A stretch of DNA of 64,000 nucleotides, from assembly GCF_020386615.1 (NCBI RefSeq), contig NZ_CP077769.1:4836001-4900000 (forward strand), read 5' to 3'. The notes beneath the pieces were generated by a model. That model had not been told where the DNA came from, made no database searches, and was given only the letters and a program-made list of their open reading frames with translations. A program made the translations under genes and the position numbers. This DNA comes from Chitinophaga pendula (GTDB lineage: Bacteria; Bacteroidota; Bacteroidia; Chitinophagales; Chitinophagaceae). This document shows, piece by piece, positions 63,589-64,000 of the stretch (position 1 is the stretch's first letter; every line of letters starts with the position of its first letter).

Positions 63589-64000
63589 ATGCTATATAGA
63601 CCGCTATTGTATTTAGGTATTCCGGTATTGCTGGCGTTATCCGGATGTACTAAAAATTTCGAGGAAATCAATAAGAACCCATTCGGATCGGTGGATACAG
63701 ATCTCAATCCTGATTTTGCGTTAACGGCTGCGCAGTTGCAGCAGGCACAACGTAGCATTTACCTGTTTCAGCCTGTGGACCTGTTCCAGTTACAGCAGAA
63801 CCTGAACGGGGATGTGTACGCTGGTTATATGATGTCTCCCAATCCGTTTTCCAGCGGGAACAATCTCAACTATGCATTAATTGACAGCTGGAATAGTGCT
63901 GCTTTCGATGTGGCGTACACCAATGTCATGAATCCAACTACAAAGGCTGCTGCCTACTCTAAAGAGCGGATCAAAGACCTCTACGCGATGTCTAAGATCA
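63589..64000 (+). CDS. SusD/RagB-type lipoprotein, second copy, truncated by window end
   Basis: The first 137 codons of a lipoprotein. MLYRPLLYLGIPVLLALSGC is the signal and lipobox (cysteine 20), followed by TKNFEEINKNPFGSVDTDLNPDF. LQQNLNGDVYAGYMMSPNPF matches the first SusD (LLGDVYAGYMMCPQPF), so both pairs derive from a duplication. It begins 40 bp after the second SusC. The remainder lies outside the window. Confidence 0.9.
   Translation, partial: MLYRPLLYLGIPVLLALSGCTKNFEEINKNPFGSVDTDLNPDFALTAAQLQQAQRSIYLFQPVDLFQLQQNLNGDVYAGYMMSPNPFSSGNNLNYALIDSWNSAAFDVAYTNVMNPTTKAAAYSKERIKDLYAMSKI

Overview
The window looks like chromosomal DNA of a Bacteroidota bacterium, most likely Chitinophagaceae (Chitinophaga-like). 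The support is three SusC/SusD outer-membrane pairs, FecI/FecR and SigK/RskA-type sigma/anti-sigma pairs, a secreted protein with PKD domain and type IX (T9SS) C-terminal sorting domain, LytS/LytTR signalling, and several matches to the Bacteroidetes -7 promoter element TAnnTTTG. No rRNA, tRNA, CRISPR array, insertion sequence or prophage was seen.

Layout. 1-8.4 kb: 5' part of a Na+/solute symporter, a GH95 fucosidase, a FAD oxidoreductase, a TonB-type outer-membrane barrel, and a divergent LytS/LytTR pair. 8.5-16.5 kb: a complete minus-strand branched-chain amino acid operon, ilvE-ilvD-ilvB-ilvN-ilvC-ilvA. In front of ilvE lies what reads as a full ribosome-mediated attenuator: promoter, 37-codon leader peptide with an Ile/Val run, antiterminator pairing and a strong intrinsic terminator. 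16.6-24.4 kb: a hexosamine-kinase-like protein and a sugar nucleotidyltransferase, facing a GH29 fucosidase, a GH20 hexosaminidase, a PLP desulfhydrase/deaminase-like enzyme and an exported unknown. 24.4-29.4 kb: amine oxidase, lipB, rluD, a small-molecule kinase-like protein and a DHFR-like reductase.

29.8-32.7 kb: two ankyrin-repeat proteins preceded by a highly structured RNA region ending in an intrinsic terminator. 32.8-35.4 kb: the T9SS cargo protein and an exported unknown. 35.5-38.6 kb: two tandem copies of a sigma/anti-sigma cassette; in one copy the anti-sigma factor is split into two genes. 38.7-43.9 kb: housekeeping genes (def, ruvX, a ubiA-family gene, a trmH-family gene, mutS). 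44.1-44.7 kb: an 11-bp tandem repeat, a 52-codon small gene with its own terminator, and the 3' half of a cobalamin riboswitch. 44.8-52.8 kb: a SusC/SusD pair with LacI and AraC regulators. 53.2-64 kb: FecI-type sigma, FecR, SusC (with STN signalling domain)/SusD, then a second, related SusC/SusD pair cut by the window end.

How the genes fit together. The ilv genes form a near-complete Thr-to-Ile and pyruvate-to-Val pathway under one attenuator. GH29, GH20, the kinase-like and the nucleotidyltransferase genes suggest trimming of fucosylated N-acetylhexosamine glycans with recovery of the sugar. The FecI-FecR-SusC(STN) order indicates cell-surface signalling induced by the imported ligand. The strongest lead is the ilv attenuator; next are the truncated cobalamin riboswitch with its small gene and the structured RNA ahead of the ankyrin genes.
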